In this document: piece by piece, positions 27,556 through 39,889 of the stretch
How the letters are laid out: every line of letters starts with the position of its first letter
How positions within the stretch are numbered: position 1 is the stretch's first letter
Source of the DNA: Anaerolineae bacterium
Lineage (GTDB): Bacteria; Chloroflexota; Anaerolineae; Aggregatilineales; Phototrophicaceae
Assembly: GCA_020849765.1 (NCBI GenBank)
Contig: JADLAY010000024.1
Coordinates: 360,196 to 424,195 of the forward strand
Direction: 5' to 3'
Length of the DNA stretch: 64,000 nucleotides
Made by a program: the position numbers and the translations under genes
The notes under the pieces: model-generated
Seen by the model: only the letters and a program-made list of their open reading frames with translations
Told to the model about the DNA's origin: nothing
The model's database searches: none

Positions 27556-28211
27556 CCATTCAGATCCGAATGCTGACGCTCGGCCCCGTCGCCACCAACT
27601 GCTACATCGTCGGCGATACGGATGTGCACGAGGCGCTCGTCATCGACCCGGTCGACGACGCGACGACGATCCAGCGCACGGCTGAGCAAGCAGGCTGGAC
27701 GATCAAGCTGATCCTGGCGACTCATGCGCACTTCGATCACATCATCGCCAGCAAGGCGCTCAAAGAAATGACCGGTGCACCCTTCTGGCTGCACGAAGAG
27801 TGTGTGCCCTTCCTGCAGACGCTGCCACAGCAGGGGATGATGTTCTTCGGGCAGCAGTATCCGGAAGCTGCAGAGCCGGACCGCCTATTGACCAGCGATG
27901 GCGAGACGCTGTCACTTGGCCCAATCGTCCTGCGCACGATCTACACGCCCGGTCACGCGCCGGGGCATCTCAGCTTTTACATGCAGGAGCAGAACATCGT
28001 CTTCTGTGGCGACGCCTTGTTTCAGGGCAGCATCGGGCGCACGGATCTGCCGGGCGGCAACTACGAGCTGCTCATGCACAGCATCTTCGATCACCTGCTG
28101 CCGCTGGGCGACGCGACGATCGCCCTGCCCGGTCACGGCGGGCGCACCACCATCGGCGCCGAACGGCGCGGCAACCCCTTCCTGCTCGATTGGATCGAGC
28201 GTCATAGCTGA
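27552..28211 (+). CDS. Metallo-beta-lactamase fold hydrolase (glyoxalase II-like)
   Basis: 219 residues from ATG 27552, sharing four bases with murJ. The metal motif THAHFDH is at about residues 57-63, with the further His in TPGHAPGH, Asp in FCGDALFQGSIGRTD and His in LPGHGG. The small single-domain form resembles YcbL-type glyoxalase II enzymes, which hydrolyse thioesters. Substrate not inferable. Confidence 0.88.
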   Translation: MTIQIRMLTLGPVATNCYIVGDTDVHEALVIDPVDDATTIQRTAEQAGWTIKLILATHAHFDHIIASKALKEMTGAPFWLHEECVPFLQTLPQQGMMFFGQQYPEAAEPDRLLTSDGETLSLGPIVLRTIYTPGHAPGHLSFYMQEQNIVFCGDALFQGSIGRTDLPGGNYELLMHSIFDHLLPLGDATIALPGHGGRTTIGAERRGNPFLLDWIERHS

Positions 28212-28260
28212 ACGACCTCGCGACGACAAATCTGCCGATATGAGCCAGAGTGATGGACGT

Positions 28261-29181
28261 ATGAAGCACATCTTGATGATCTTCCTCGATGGCGTTGGCC
28301 TGGGTGTGGATGACCCGGCGGTCAACCCGTTTGCGGCGGCCAACACGCCGACGCTCGACGCGCTGGCGAACGGTCAGCGCTGGCTGGCCGTGACCGGGCG
28401 CCAACAAAGCGCGCGCGCCGTCTTCGTGCCGACCGACCCACGTATGGGCATCCCTGGCAGGCCACAGAGCGGCTCCGGACAGGCGACGATCCTGACCGGG
28501 CGCAACATCCCTGAGCTGATCGGCGAGCACTATGGGCCACGGCCCAACCCGGCCATCCGCAAACTGCTGGCGGAGGACAACTTCTACCTGCAGGTCGTCG
28601 CCCATGGCATGAGTGCGGCGCTGCTCGAGGCCTACCCGCCCGGCTGGCATCAGGCGGTCGACCGCGGCAAGCGTCTGCGCGCCAGCTATCAGGAAGCGCC
28701 ACACGTCGCCGGGCTGCCGACGTTCACCGAGCGCGAGATCTACAGTGGGGATGCGTTGGCGGTCGACTGGACGGGCGAAGGCTGGCGTTCGCAGCTTGGC
28801 TATACCGACAGCCCGGTCTACACGCCTTACGACGCAGGCGTCAAGATGGTCGAGCTATCGCGCCGCTACAATTTCGCCTTCTTCGCCAATTGGGTGACGG
28901 ATACCATCGGCCACCGGGGCACGGTCGACGACGGCGCGCGCATGCTCGAATTGTTCGACGGCGTCATGCGCGGCGCACTCGATGTCTGGCGTGACGACGA
29001 AGGGCTGATCATCATCACCAGCGACCACGGCAACATGGAAGATCTGAGCCACGGCAAGCACACCGAAAACGACGTGCCGACCGTGATCGTCGGCGACGGC
29101 AAGGAGGCATTTGCCGACGGCTTGCACACGCTGGCGGACATCACACCCCACATGGCGGCCTACCTGTTTGATGCGGTATAA
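28261..29181 (+). CDS. Alkaline phosphatase/phosphoglycerate mutase superfamily metalloenzyme
   Basis: 306 residues from ATG 28261; ATG 28240 is an in-frame alternative and neither has a strong ribosome-binding site. MIFLDGVGLG at the N-terminus and TSDHGNMED plus DTIGHRGT near the C-terminus are the two-metal ligands of the iPGM/phosphopentomutase group. The nucleophile loop reads SGSGQATILTGRN. It is shorter than true iPGM (about 510 residues) and lacks its inserted phosphatase domain, so the substrate is unknown. Confidence 0.8.
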   Translation: MKHILMIFLDGVGLGVDDPAVNPFAAANTPTLDALANGQRWLAVTGRQQSARAVFVPTDPRMGIPGRPQSGSGQATILTGRNIPELIGEHYGPRPNPAIRKLLAEDNFYLQVVAHGMSAALLEAYPPGWHQAVDRGKRLRASYQEAPHVAGLPTFTEREIYSGDALAVDWTGEGWRSQLGYTDSPVYTPYDAGVKMVELSRRYNFAFFANWVTDTIGHRGTVDDGARMLELFDGVMRGALDVWRDDEGLIIITSDHGNMEDLSHGKHTENDVPTVIVGDGKEAFADGLHTLADITPHMAAYLFDAV

Positions 29182-29266
29182 GTAAGAGTCGCGCATATAT
29201 CCGGCTCTAATAAGCACGGGGTTTATTGTTCGGTGCGTGAAACGTATCGGTAGAATCGAGGAGTTA

Positions 29267-29782
29267 ATGGCTGATCATGTGGGCCCAGAGGACATGCGTG
29301 ACACGCTGCGTCTCTGGGCAAGTGGGGTATCGGTAGTGACCTCTGCGGCGGGCGACGAGCGCAATGGTCTGACTGTCAGTGCCTTCAATTCGCTCTCGCT
29401 GGAACCGCCGCTGATTCTGGTCTGTCTGCATAAAGACTCGAATACGATCCCGATGATCGAAGAGTCGGGCGTCTTCGCGGTCTCGATCTTGAATTCCGAT
29501 CAGGCCTATCTGTCCGACCGCTTCGCCGGGCGCGTCGATCTTGACGAGGATGAAGATCGCTTCACCGGCGTCGAGACGTTCACGGCGCTGACCGGCTCGC
29601 CGCTGATCAAGGACGCGGTCGGCTGGCTCGACTGCCGCGTGCATACGCGTCATGACGGCAGCACCCACTGGATCTACATCGGCGAGGTCGTAGCGACGGG
29701 ACACAGCAGCACGACCGAAGATCCGCTGCTCTATTTCGACCGCAACTACCGGATGGTCGCGCGCGAAGTGATTGGCGAATAA
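29267..29782 (+). CDS. Flavin reductase family protein
   Basis: 171 residues from ATG 29267 behind GAGGAG. The FMN-binding split-barrel flavin reductase domain shows LRLWASGVSVVTS, NGLTVSAFNSLSLEPPLI and FAVSILN. Such proteins reduce FMN or FAD with NAD(P)H for partner monooxygenases or act as stand-alone reductases. No monooxygenase gene is nearby. It is the last plus-strand gene before a bidirectional terminator. Confidence 0.87.
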   Translation: MADHVGPEDMRDTLRLWASGVSVVTSAAGDERNGLTVSAFNSLSLEPPLILVCLHKDSNTIPMIEESGVFAVSILNSDQAYLSDRFAGRVDLDEDEDRFTGVETFTALTGSPLIKDAVGWLDCRVHTRHDGSTHWIYIGEVVATGHSSTTEDPLLYFDRNYRMVAREVIGE

Positions 29783-29800
29783 CGCCCGCACATCAGCGCG

Positions 29801-29840
29801 ACAAAACGAGAGGCCCAGCGAACTGAGCCTCTCGTTTTGT
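29801..29840. terminator. Bidirectional terminator between convergent genes
   Basis: A 14-bp perfect stem (29801-29814 with 29827-29840), containing AAAACGAGAGGC and its complement, gives T-runs on both strands. Confidence 0.9.
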
Positions 29841-29866
29841 GTTCGGTATCGTGTTGTTCGCCCGGC

Positions 29867-30253
29867 CTAGAGTTTGAGCAGGGCGTCCTCTGCGACATTC
29901 AGGTAGACCGCATCTTCCGTCACGTTGGCGATCTGATCCGGCGTGGCCACCACGTCGCTCTTGATCAGACCGCGGTCGATGCGGACAAACCCGGAGCGCA
30001 GCAGGCGCTCGCGCATCTCTTCGGGGAGCCGCGGCCAGTCGGTGAAGACCTCGGCGATGTCTTCGATGAACGAGTCGTTCTGATCGTCAATCGCGCCGGG
30101 CGTCGCCGTCTCCGGATAGTCGGTGCTGGCGAGTTCGTCGCTCAGCCGCACGAATTCCACCGTGCCGACCTTATCGCCGTTCAGGTCAAAGACTTCCATC
30201 TCCTCATGAACGTTGGTCGTCAAGTTCTGCGGTTGCTTGTCTGTTGCGTACAT
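29867..30253 (-). CDS. PRC-barrel/DUF2171-like small protein
   Basis: 128 residues, start ATG 30253 behind AAGGAGAG. An N-terminal stretch EVFDLNGDKVGTVEFV resembles the PRC-barrel/DUF2171 strand pair, and the C-terminal part repeats a similar pattern (GFVRIDRG, DAVYLNV). DUF2171 proteins are often stress-associated, and here the gene follows a DUF892 gene by 21 bases in the same operon. No catalytic motif. The family call is by resemblance only. Confidence 0.6.
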   Translation of the reverse strand: MYATDKQPQNLTTNVHEEMEVFDLNGDKVGTVEFVRLSDELASTDYPETATPGAIDDQNDSFIEDIAEVFTDWPRLPEEMRERLLRSGFVRIDRGLIKSDVVATPDQIANVTEDAVYLNVAEDALLKL

Positions 30254-30274
30254 TGCGTACTCTCCTTCTCAAAT

Positions 30275-30766
30275 TCAGGCGCTCATGGCAGCCTGGTTAG
30301 CGCCGTTGGCGATCTGGGACAGCTTCTTGTCCGTGATCTCTTCCTCGTCCAGCGTCTGCTGCAGAAGCTGAGCCACCTCGGCATGGCCGAGCAGATGCGC
30401 ATAGGTGCGCAGCGTGCCGTAGCCCGCCATCTCGTAGTGCTCGACGCGCTGGGCCGCGGCGATCAGCGCTGCATCGCGCACGTCATCGCTCATATCTTCT
30501 TCGAGCACCTTCTCGCCTTCGCTGATGATGCCCTGCATACCAGCACACGATTCGCGCGCGGGCTTACGGCTGAGCAGGTCGAAAACCTGCTTCAGGCGGT
30601 CAATGTGCCCCTTGCTCTGCTCGAGGTGATCTTCGAAGGCGGCCTGGAGGTCGCTCGATGTCGCCGCCTTTGCCATCTTCGGCAGTGCCTTGACCACCTG
30701 ATGCTCAGCGTCGTAAACATCTTTGAGCTCGTGCACAAACAAGTCGTCCAGTGATTGCATAGCCAT
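30275..30766 (-). CDS. Ferritin-like DUF892 (YciE/YciF-type) protein
   Basis: 163 residues from ATG 30766, with AGGGAGGG upstream. A four-helix ferritin-like fold is indicated by LFVHELKDVYDAEHQ, EDHLEQSKGH and AAQRVEHYEMAGYG, which supply Glu/His metal ligands typical of the YciF family. These proteins are induced by osmotic or oxidative stress. It is the first gene of the two-gene minus operon and has an unusually structured upstream region. Confidence 0.88.
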   Translation of the reverse strand: MAMQSLDDLFVHELKDVYDAEHQVVKALPKMAKAATSSDLQAAFEDHLEQSKGHIDRLKQVFDLLSRKPARESCAGMQGIISEGEKVLEEDMSDDVRDAALIAAAQRVEHYEMAGYGTLRTYAHLLGHAEVAQLLQQTLDEEEITDKKLSQIANGANQAAMSA

Positions 30767-30784
30767 TGGGCTACCCTCCCTTGC

Positions 30785-31052
30785 AGTCTGATGCTTTCAG
30801 ACTACCTGGAAGCGCGCCATCGGGCATGCTGTGAGAAGCCTAATTTTGGATAGGACAGATGGCCCGTTCGGGGATGTACAGGCGGCGGACAACGATCAAT
30901 CGCGCAGAAAGCACATACATGCGCCGACTGCCAGATGGTCAACCATCCGGCTGGGGTTGGGTCCCGTCAACGGGACTGAATACTGGTCAGGGTGATACAT
31001 GCAAAGCCCGGTTTACCGGGCGCAATCTTCGCCAGGGCATTGATGCCCTGGC
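30785..31052 (-). other. Intergenic array of five perfect hairpins
   Basis: Perfect stems occur at 30785-30803 (AGTCTGA/TCAGACT), 30934-30947 (GATGG/CCATC), 30961-30976 (GTCCCG/CGGGAC), 31006-31021 (GCCCGG/CCGGGC) and 31031-31052 (GCCAGGGC/GCCCTGGC). Two share the same tetraloop (TCAA, TTGA on the minus strand). The stretch is the 3' side of the upstream minus gene and the 5' leader of the DUF892 gene. The 31006-31021 stem followed by TTT on the minus strand may be a terminator; the rest are unexplained. Open frames here look spurious. Confidence 0.5.
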
Positions 31053-31059
31053 GGCTGTT

Positions 31060-32109
31060 TCACTTCCCTGCGAAGCGTGCGACCGACTCCATCAGCGCTT
31101 CCGGCGTGTTGTGGATCTCCGTCGTCGGCACTTCGAGGAATGGGCTGCGCTTGCCGGAAAACACCATGAAGACGGGCTTCTGGTTGCGATGCGCGTAGAG
31201 CACCTCGGAGATGACGCCCGGCGATAGCTTCTCCGTCATGTAGAAGACGACCACCGCGTCCGATTGGTCGATGAACTGGTAATCGCGCTCGACGGTGCGC
31301 TTCTTGATCTGGTCGATGGCGCGGTCGGTGATCTGGCTGATGTCGGTCGGCAGATCGTCGGCGGAGATCATGGCGCCCTTTTCGGTCAGGCTCATGTCTT
31401 CGATCGTGAGCGGGTTGAAGACGACGAACAGCTTCTCCAACTCGGCCAGGATCGGCCCCTGGATCTGTTCGAGCATCTCCGGCTGCTCGTCCTCGACGGC
31501 AGTGATCGGGTAGCTCAGGTAGATGCGCTTCTTATCGGTGAAGAACAGATCGGCCAGGTTGTGCGTCGTGTGGCGGCGCGCGATGATGAACACCGGCACG
31601 TTCATGACCTCGGCCAGGATGCCGGTGACGAACTCCTCTTCCAGCATCCAGTCGAGCGTCTCCTGAGTCGTCGGCACCGTCGAGTCATCCCACTTGGGAT
31701 TGCGCCGGTTGATCTCGAAGATGCTCTGCACGTCGTTGACGACGTTGATCAGGGCGTCCGGCTTGAGCGCGAGCACGTCGGCGTAAGAAATGCCCTGGAT
31801 CAGGCGGCCCTTCCAGCGGAAGGTCGCGTGCACGGCGATGAAATGATGCTGGATTTCGGGGTGGCGCAGAATGTCCATCTCGACAGTTTGCAGCGCGGAC
31901 GTGCACAGCAGCCGCAGCTCGCGCTTGTCGATGTCGAGAAAGCGCTCGTCGACGACCTGCATCTGGTGCCGCTCCGCCTGGCGCTTGATGATCGCGCCCA
32001 GGTCGTGGATCATCATGCTGATGCCGCGCTTGTCGGCCTCGGCTTTGACTTCGTTGAGGACGTTGATGCGCTCACTGCCGGAGACGCCGGTCACAAGCCA
32101 CTTTTTCAC
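31060..32109 (-). CDS. Two-domain nucleotide-enzyme-like protein: adenylate-kinase-like N-domain, deoxyribosyltransferase-like C-domain
   Basis: 349 residues, GTG start 32109 with AGGAGAG at 7-base spacing. Residues 1-190 resemble the archaeal-type adenylate kinase fold: VTGVSGSERIN in P-loop position, HATFRWKG, and a LKPDALINVV strand. The P-loop lacks the GK[ST] residues (GSERI instead), so nucleotide binding may be altered or lost. Residues 195-349 begin RIYLSYPIT and contain QSDAVVVFYM and GVISEVLYAH..KPVFMVF, a pattern like nucleoside 2-deoxyribosyltransferase-type Rossmann domains. Both assignments are by pattern, not by search. Confidence 0.5.
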   Translation of the reverse strand: MKKWLVTGVSGSERINVLNEVKAEADKRGISMMIHDLGAIIKRQAERHQMQVVDERFLDIDKRELRLLCTSALQTVEMDILRHPEIQHHFIAVHATFRWKGRLIQGISYADVLALKPDALINVVNDVQSIFEINRRNPKWDDSTVPTTQETLDWMLEEEFVTGILAEVMNVPVFIIARRHTTHNLADLFFTDKKRIYLSYPITAVEDEQPEMLEQIQGPILAELEKLFVVFNPLTIEDMSLTEKGAMISADDLPTDISQITDRAIDQIKKRTVERDYQFIDQSDAVVVFYMTEKLSPGVISEVLYAHRNQKPVFMVFSGKRSPFLEVPTTEIHNTPEALMESVARFAGK

Positions 32110-32177
32110 AATACTGCTCTCCTAATACGTCGCCCAAACAATATCCGCACGAGATAAATTCGATTTGCAATAGAATA

Positions 32178-32183
32178 ATTATA
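32178..32183 (-). promoter_or_regulatory. Possible -10 element for the 31060-32109 gene
   Basis: TATAAT on the minus strand in an AT-rich patch, 69 bases before the GTG start. No -35 match at 17 bp. Confidence 0.35.
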
Positions 32184-32200
32184 GAACACTCCCCCTACCC

Positions 32201-32229
32201 TTGCTTACAGGCACCCGATCCCCTACAAT
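32201..32229 (+). promoter_or_regulatory. Sigma70-type promoter of ffh
   Basis: TTGCTT (32201-32206), 17-bp spacer, TACAAT (32224-32229). Predicted start near 32236, 33 bases before the ffh ATG. Confidence 0.65.
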
Positions 32230-32268
32230 GACACGCTACTTGTGGATGGATAACAACACGCACCACGC

Positions 32269-33606
<1,338 letters not shown>

Positions 33607-33708
33607 GGAGACAACCACCCTACCGCAACTGAGTCACATTTTTCGTGCCAGTGGCTCCCCGCTCGTGTGAGTGAAGAGGAGCGCAAACTCTATAAGGAGA
33701 GTTCGAGA

Positions 33709-34224
33709 ATGGTTCGTATTCGTTTTCGTCGTATGGGCCTTAAGGGCCAACCCAGCTACCGTATCGTTGTGACCGACAAGCGCAGTCCGCGTGATGGCCG
33801 CTTCATCGAGATCATCGGTTTCCACAACCCGCGCACCGAGCCTGCAACCGACACGATCAAGGAAGAACGTGCGCTGCACTGGCTCAACGTCGGCGCGCAG
33901 CCGAGTGAGGCCGTCATGCTGTTGATGAAGCGTACCGGCACCTGGGCGCGCTTCGAGCGCCTGCGCAAGGGCGAGAGCATGGAAACGCTGGTGGCTGAAG
34001 CTCAGGCACAGTATGCCCAGATCGAGGTCAGCCCGAAGACGCGTTATCCGGCGCCTGCCGACGGTCAATCCAAGTGGAAAGCCGCCGAGCGTGCTGCCGC
34101 CGCCAGCGCCGCAGCCGAAGCGGAAGCCGCGGCTAAGGACACCGGTGATGCGGTCGACGCCCTGGAAGCAGACGCGAAGAAAGTCGCCAAAACGGTCGAG
34201 GGCGAAGCTGCCGACGCCGAATAA
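33709..34224 (+). CDS. rpsP: 30S ribosomal protein S16 with long Ala/Glu-rich tail
   Basis: 171 residues from ATG 33709 behind AAGGAG (9-base spacing). The S16 core (1-85) is clear: [22 protein letters not shown] and IGFHNPRT. The tail of about 85 residues is Ala/Glu/Lys-rich and roughly doubles the usual length, a feature seen in some Chloroflexota and Actinobacteria. S16 stabilises the 30S body. Confidence 0.95.
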   Translation: MVRIRFRRMGLKGQPSYRIVVTDKRSPRDGRFIEIIGFHNPRTEPATDTIKEERALHWLNVGAQPSEAVMLLMKRTGTWARFERLRKGESMETLVAEAQAQYAQIEVSPKTRYPAPADGQSKWKAAERAAAASAAAEAEAAAKDTGDAVDALEADAKKVAKTVEGEAADAE

Positions 34225-34240
34225 TCCCGTCGCTGTAAAA

Positions 34241-34274
34241 CAGGGTGCGCTGCCGAGTGTGCCCTGATTTATTT
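34241..34274 (+). terminator. Possible attenuator/terminator between rpsP and khpA
   Basis: CAGGGTGC (34241-34248) pairs with GTGCCCTG (34259-34266) through six Watson-Crick and two G-U pairs, followed by ATTTATTT. It could lower expression of the downstream genes relative to S16. Confidence 0.4.
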
Positions 34275-34297
34275 CTAGCCTCAGGCAGGAGCCTGCC

Positions 34298-34528
34298 ATG
34301 CAAGACTTGATTGAATACATCGCCACCAGCCTGGTCGATGACCCCGCCGCCGTCAAGGTAAGAAAACGCGAGGCCGGGTCGACCATCATTATCGAGCTGC
34401 GCGTCGCCCAGCAAGATGCGGGGCGCATCATCGGCAAGAATGGCCGTGTCGCCAACGCCATGCGCGCGCTGCTCAAAGTGACCGAAGCCGATCAACGAGG
34501 CAAACGGGTCATCCTCAAGATCGTCTAG
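34298..34528 (+). CDS. khpA: KH-domain RNA-binding protein KhpA
   Basis: 76 residues, family-typical. One KH domain with the GxxG loop as GKNG in RIIGKNGRVANAMR. KhpA binds RNA broadly, often with KhpB, and affects cell division in Firmicutes. The rpsP-khpA-rimM order is conserved in Gram-positive bacteria. It stops one base before the rimM start. Confidence 0.94.
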   Translation: MQDLIEYIATSLVDDPAAVKVRKREAGSTIIIELRVAQQDAGRIIGKNGRVANAMRALLKVTEADQRGKRVILKIV

Positions 34529-34529
34529 T

Positions 34530-35072
34530 ATGCCCGACGAACGCTCAACGCCAGCCTATCTCGTGCTCGGAAAGATCCTGCGGCCCCATGGGGTACGTGG
34601 TGAAATTCGCATGCACGTGATGACCGACTACCCCGAACGGCTCTCCGAACTAGAGCAGGTCTACCTCAGCAAGGATGAGGCCGGGACGCACGTCAAAGCG
34701 TATGATCTGGAGCACGTGCGCTTGCACCAGGGCTATGCGCTGCTGACGCTGGGCGGCATCGAAGATCGTGACGAGGCCGAACCGCTGCGCCAATTGTTCG
34801 TGCTGATCGACCTGGAAAACGCCGTGCCGCTCGAAGAGGGTGAGTTCTATCTCTACGAATTGATCGGCATCGAAGTCTACACGGTCGATGATGAGCATCT
34901 CGGCCGGTTGGTCGACGTGATCGAGACCGGCGCCAACGACGTCTACGTCGTCGAGGGCGAGAGCTACGGCGAAGTGCTGATCCCGGCTACTGACGAGGTG
35001 ATCGTCAAGACGGACATCGACGCGGGTCGCATGACCGTTCAGCTTCCCGAAGGCCTGCTGCCGCCGCGCTGA
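34530..35072 (+). CDS. rimM: Ribosome maturation factor RimM
   Basis: 180 residues. N-terminal RimM barrel (LGKILRPHGVRGEIRMHVMTD) and C-terminal PRC-barrel (EFYLYELIGIEVYT, DVIETGANDVYVV, LIPATDEVI). It assists 16S rRNA processing and 30S assembly with S19. Usually trmD and rplS follow; here they do not, and dprA comes next after 95 bases. Confidence 0.94.
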   Translation: MPDERSTPAYLVLGKILRPHGVRGEIRMHVMTDYPERLSELEQVYLSKDEAGTHVKAYDLEHVRLHQGYALLTLGGIEDRDEAEPLRQLFVLIDLENAVPLEEGEFYLYELIGIEVYTVDDEHLGRLVDVIETGANDVYVVEGESYGEVLIPATDEVIVKTDIDAGRMTVQLPEGLLPPR

Positions 35073-35167
35073 TCCGTGCACAGGGCGCAGATTTGCCGCT
35101 TGACGCGCCGCCGCCGCGATTGATACCCTGAAAGATCGATGGTGATGCTGCCTCTGGGGAATCGCGG

Positions 35168-36256
35168 TTGACAGAGTCACGTTTCTGGCTGGGCTTCAGC
35201 CTCATCCCGGAAATCGGCCCCAAACGCATCGCGCTCCTGCGCGAGCAGTTTCAGACGCTGGGTGATGCCTGGCACGCGCCGGAAGCCGCCCTCCGCCATG
35301 CGGGACTGAGCGATCTACCGCTGCGTAACCTGCTCAAGCGACGCAGCGAACTCGACCTTGACGCCGAAATGCAGCGCATCCGCCGCGTCGGGGCGCATAT
35401 CATCACGCAGGCGGATGACAGCTACCCGGAGCTTTTGCAGCGTATCCCGGATGCGCCCCCGGTGCTCTACGTGCGCGGGGCGCTGGCGGAGATGGATAAC
35501 GTGGCCCTGGCTGTTGTCGGGACGCGCAAGCCCGGCCCATACGGCCAGAAAGCTGCCCACGACCTGGCAAAGGCCGTCGCCGGGCAGAATGTAACGATTG
35601 TCAGCGGACTGGCGCAGGGTATCGATGCGGAAGCGCACACTGGCGCACTCGAAGGCGGTGGACGTACCATCGCCGTGCTCGGCAGCGGCATCGACCGCAT
35701 TTATCCCCGTGCCAATGCTGAATTAGCCCAGGCGATCATGCGCCAGGGCGCGATTGTGAGTGAGTTTCCGCTCGGCACGCCGCCGGAGAAGCGCAACTTC
35801 CCCCGGCGCAACCGCATCATCAGCGGGTTGGCGCTCGGCGTACTGGTGGTGGAAGCGCCGGAACAGAGCGGCGCATTGATCACGGCGGTTCACGCGCTGG
35901 AACAAGGGCGCGAGGTCTTCGCCGTGCCGGGCAACATTTTCAACCTGTCGAGTGTGGGCACAAACCGCCTGATCCAGGACGGCGCGAAGCTGGTCACGGG
36001 GGCGGAGGACATTTTGAACGAGCTGAACGTCGCCTATTCGACCGCCCAAACCCAGCGGATTGCCGAACGCATCCAACCGGCCAACGCGGAAGAAGCGCAG
36101 CTGCTCGAACATCTGGGAACGGAACCGCTGCACATTGACGACCTGGCCCGCCTGTCCGGCCTGCCGATGGCGTTCGTGAGCAGCATGTTGACGATGTTAG
36201 AGCTAAAGGGGCTTGCGCAGAACGTCGGTCACATGCAATATTGCCGAATGACCTAG
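35168..36256 (+). CDS. dprA: DNA-processing protein DprA
   Basis: 362 residues, TTG start 35168. N-terminal helix-hairpin-helix/SAM region (1-70), a Rossmann-like DprA domain with VGTRKPGPYGQ, VSGLAQGIDAEAH, GSGIDRIYP, FPRRNRIISGL and FAVPGNI, then a C-terminal winged-helix (about 300-362). It loads RecA on incoming single-stranded DNA during transformation. Its presence hints at competence, but no com genes are in the window. Confidence 0.93.
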   Translation: MTESRFWLGFSLIPEIGPKRIALLREQFQTLGDAWHAPEAALRHAGLSDLPLRNLLKRRSELDLDAEMQRIRRVGAHIITQADDSYPELLQRIPDAPPVLYVRGALAEMDNVALAVVGTRKPGPYGQKAAHDLAKAVAGQNVTIVSGLAQGIDAEAHTGALEGGGRTIAVLGSGIDRIYPRANAELAQAIMRQGAIVSEFPLGTPPEKRNFPRRNRIISGLALGVLVVEAPEQSGALITAVHALEQGREVFAVPGNIFNLSSVGTNRLIQDGAKLVTGAEDILNELNVAYSTAQTQRIAERIQPANAEEAQLLEHLGTEPLHIDDLARLSGLPMAFVSSMLTMLELKGLAQNVGHMQYCRMT

Positions 36257-36293
36257 CTATCATTTCCCAAAGCACCCTAGAGGTTATGAGCGG

Positions 36294-37376
36294 ATGGAAC
36301 ACTTCTACGCGCTGATCATGGCGGGCGGTGGCGGCACGCGCCTGTGGCCAATGAGTCGCAAGCAAACGCCGAAACAGTTTCTGCCACTCGTCGAGGACGA
36401 GTCCATGTTCCGCGTCAGTGTGACCCGTCTCTCTCCGCTGTTTTCGCCGGATCACATTTACATCGTTGCCGGCGAACGTTACGCGGACGAGGTAAAGAAA
36501 CAGGCGCCGGAGATCCCGGAGCAGAACTTCATTTTGGAGCCTTCCGCACGAGACAGCGGCCCGGCGGCAGCGCTCGGCGTCGCCGTCATTCATCAGCGCG
36601 ACCCGGAGGCGACCATCGCGATCTTGACCGCGGATCATCACATCGCGGATAAGGCGGGCTTTCGCGATGCTCTCGCCTCAGCGTACGATGTTGCCCAGCA
36701 AGGCTACATCGTCACGTTCGGCATTTCGCCGTCGCTGCCTTCGACCGCCTACGGCTACATCCGGCGCGGGCAGCCTCTGACCCAGGCGAGAGGCCTGCAA
36801 GCCTATCACGCCGCTAAGTTCGAGGAGAAGCCGCCACTGGATGTGGCCATCCAGTTTTTGACTTCCGGCGAGTACTCGTGGAATTCCGGCATGTTCATCT
36901 GGCGTGCCGATCAGGCAATGGCGGAGTTCAAACGCCAGCGCCCGGACTATTATCAACAGATGACGCGCATCGCGGCCGCGGTCGATACCCCGGCTTACCA
37001 GGGGACGCTGCGCGCCGCCTGGGAAGGCTTTGAGCGGAAGTCGCTCGACTATGCCGTGATGGAACACGCAGAAAGAATTGCGGTGATCCCGGTTGACATA
37101 GGCTGGAGCGATGTGGGAAGCTGGAGTACGTTGTATGATGTGCTGAGCACCGACGACAGCGGCAACTGCGCACGAGGCAATGCCGCGGGTTGGATCGCCA
37201 TCGATACACACAACACGCTCGTATACTCTGGTAAGCTCGTCGCCACCATCGGCGTCAATGACCTTGTGGTCGTCGAAACGGACGATGCACTATTGATCTG
37301 CACCCGCGAGCGTGCACAAGATGTCAAGACCGTCGTCGAACATCTGAAGGCGACGAATCAGCATGACCTTGTCTGA
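36294..37376 (+). CDS. manC: Mannose-1-phosphate guanylyltransferase
   Basis: 360 residues, the single-domain form without the isomerase part. It makes GDP-mannose from mannose-1-phosphate and GTP. N-terminal pyrophosphorylase signature MAGGGGTRLWPMSR, then FEEKP, the metal/sugar site WNSGMFIW, and VDIGWSDVGSW. It feeds gmd and the reductase at 3.6-5.5 kb for GDP-6-deoxysugars. Its place between dprA and topA, which are often adjacent, suggests local insertion. Confidence 0.93.
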   Translation: MEHFYALIMAGGGGTRLWPMSRKQTPKQFLPLVEDESMFRVSVTRLSPLFSPDHIYIVAGERYADEVKKQAPEIPEQNFILEPSARDSGPAAALGVAVIHQRDPEATIAILTADHHIADKAGFRDALASAYDVAQQGYIVTFGISPSLPSTAYGYIRRGQPLTQARGLQAYHAAKFEEKPPLDVAIQFLTSGEYSWNSGMFIWRADQAMAEFKRQRPDYYQQMTRIAAAVDTPAYQGTLRAAWEGFERKSLDYAVMEHAERIAVIPVDIGWSDVGSWSTLYDVLSTDDSGNCARGNAAGWIAIDTHNTLVYSGKLVATIGVNDLVVVETDDALLICTRERAQDVKTVVEHLKATNQHDLV

Positions 37377-37408
37377 ACTGTCAACAAAGTAGGTGTGAAT
37401 CAAGTCAC

Positions 37409-39832
<2,424 letters not shown>

Positions 39833-39889
39833 GGCCGATTCGATCATCGCCCAAGATCGAGAGCACGCCAGCCGGTTCGACCCCGCGCT

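Noticed and set aside
30996..31022. GCAAAGCCCGG segment as a cyclic-di-GMP (GEMM) riboswitch
   Set aside because: Only the short GCAAAGCC string fits; the partner GGCAAACC hairpin and tetraloop-receptor parts are absent.
30859..31227. 122-codon plus-strand frame in the hairpin region
   Set aside because: It runs through perfect hairpins and into the antisense of the next gene, with no family resemblance.
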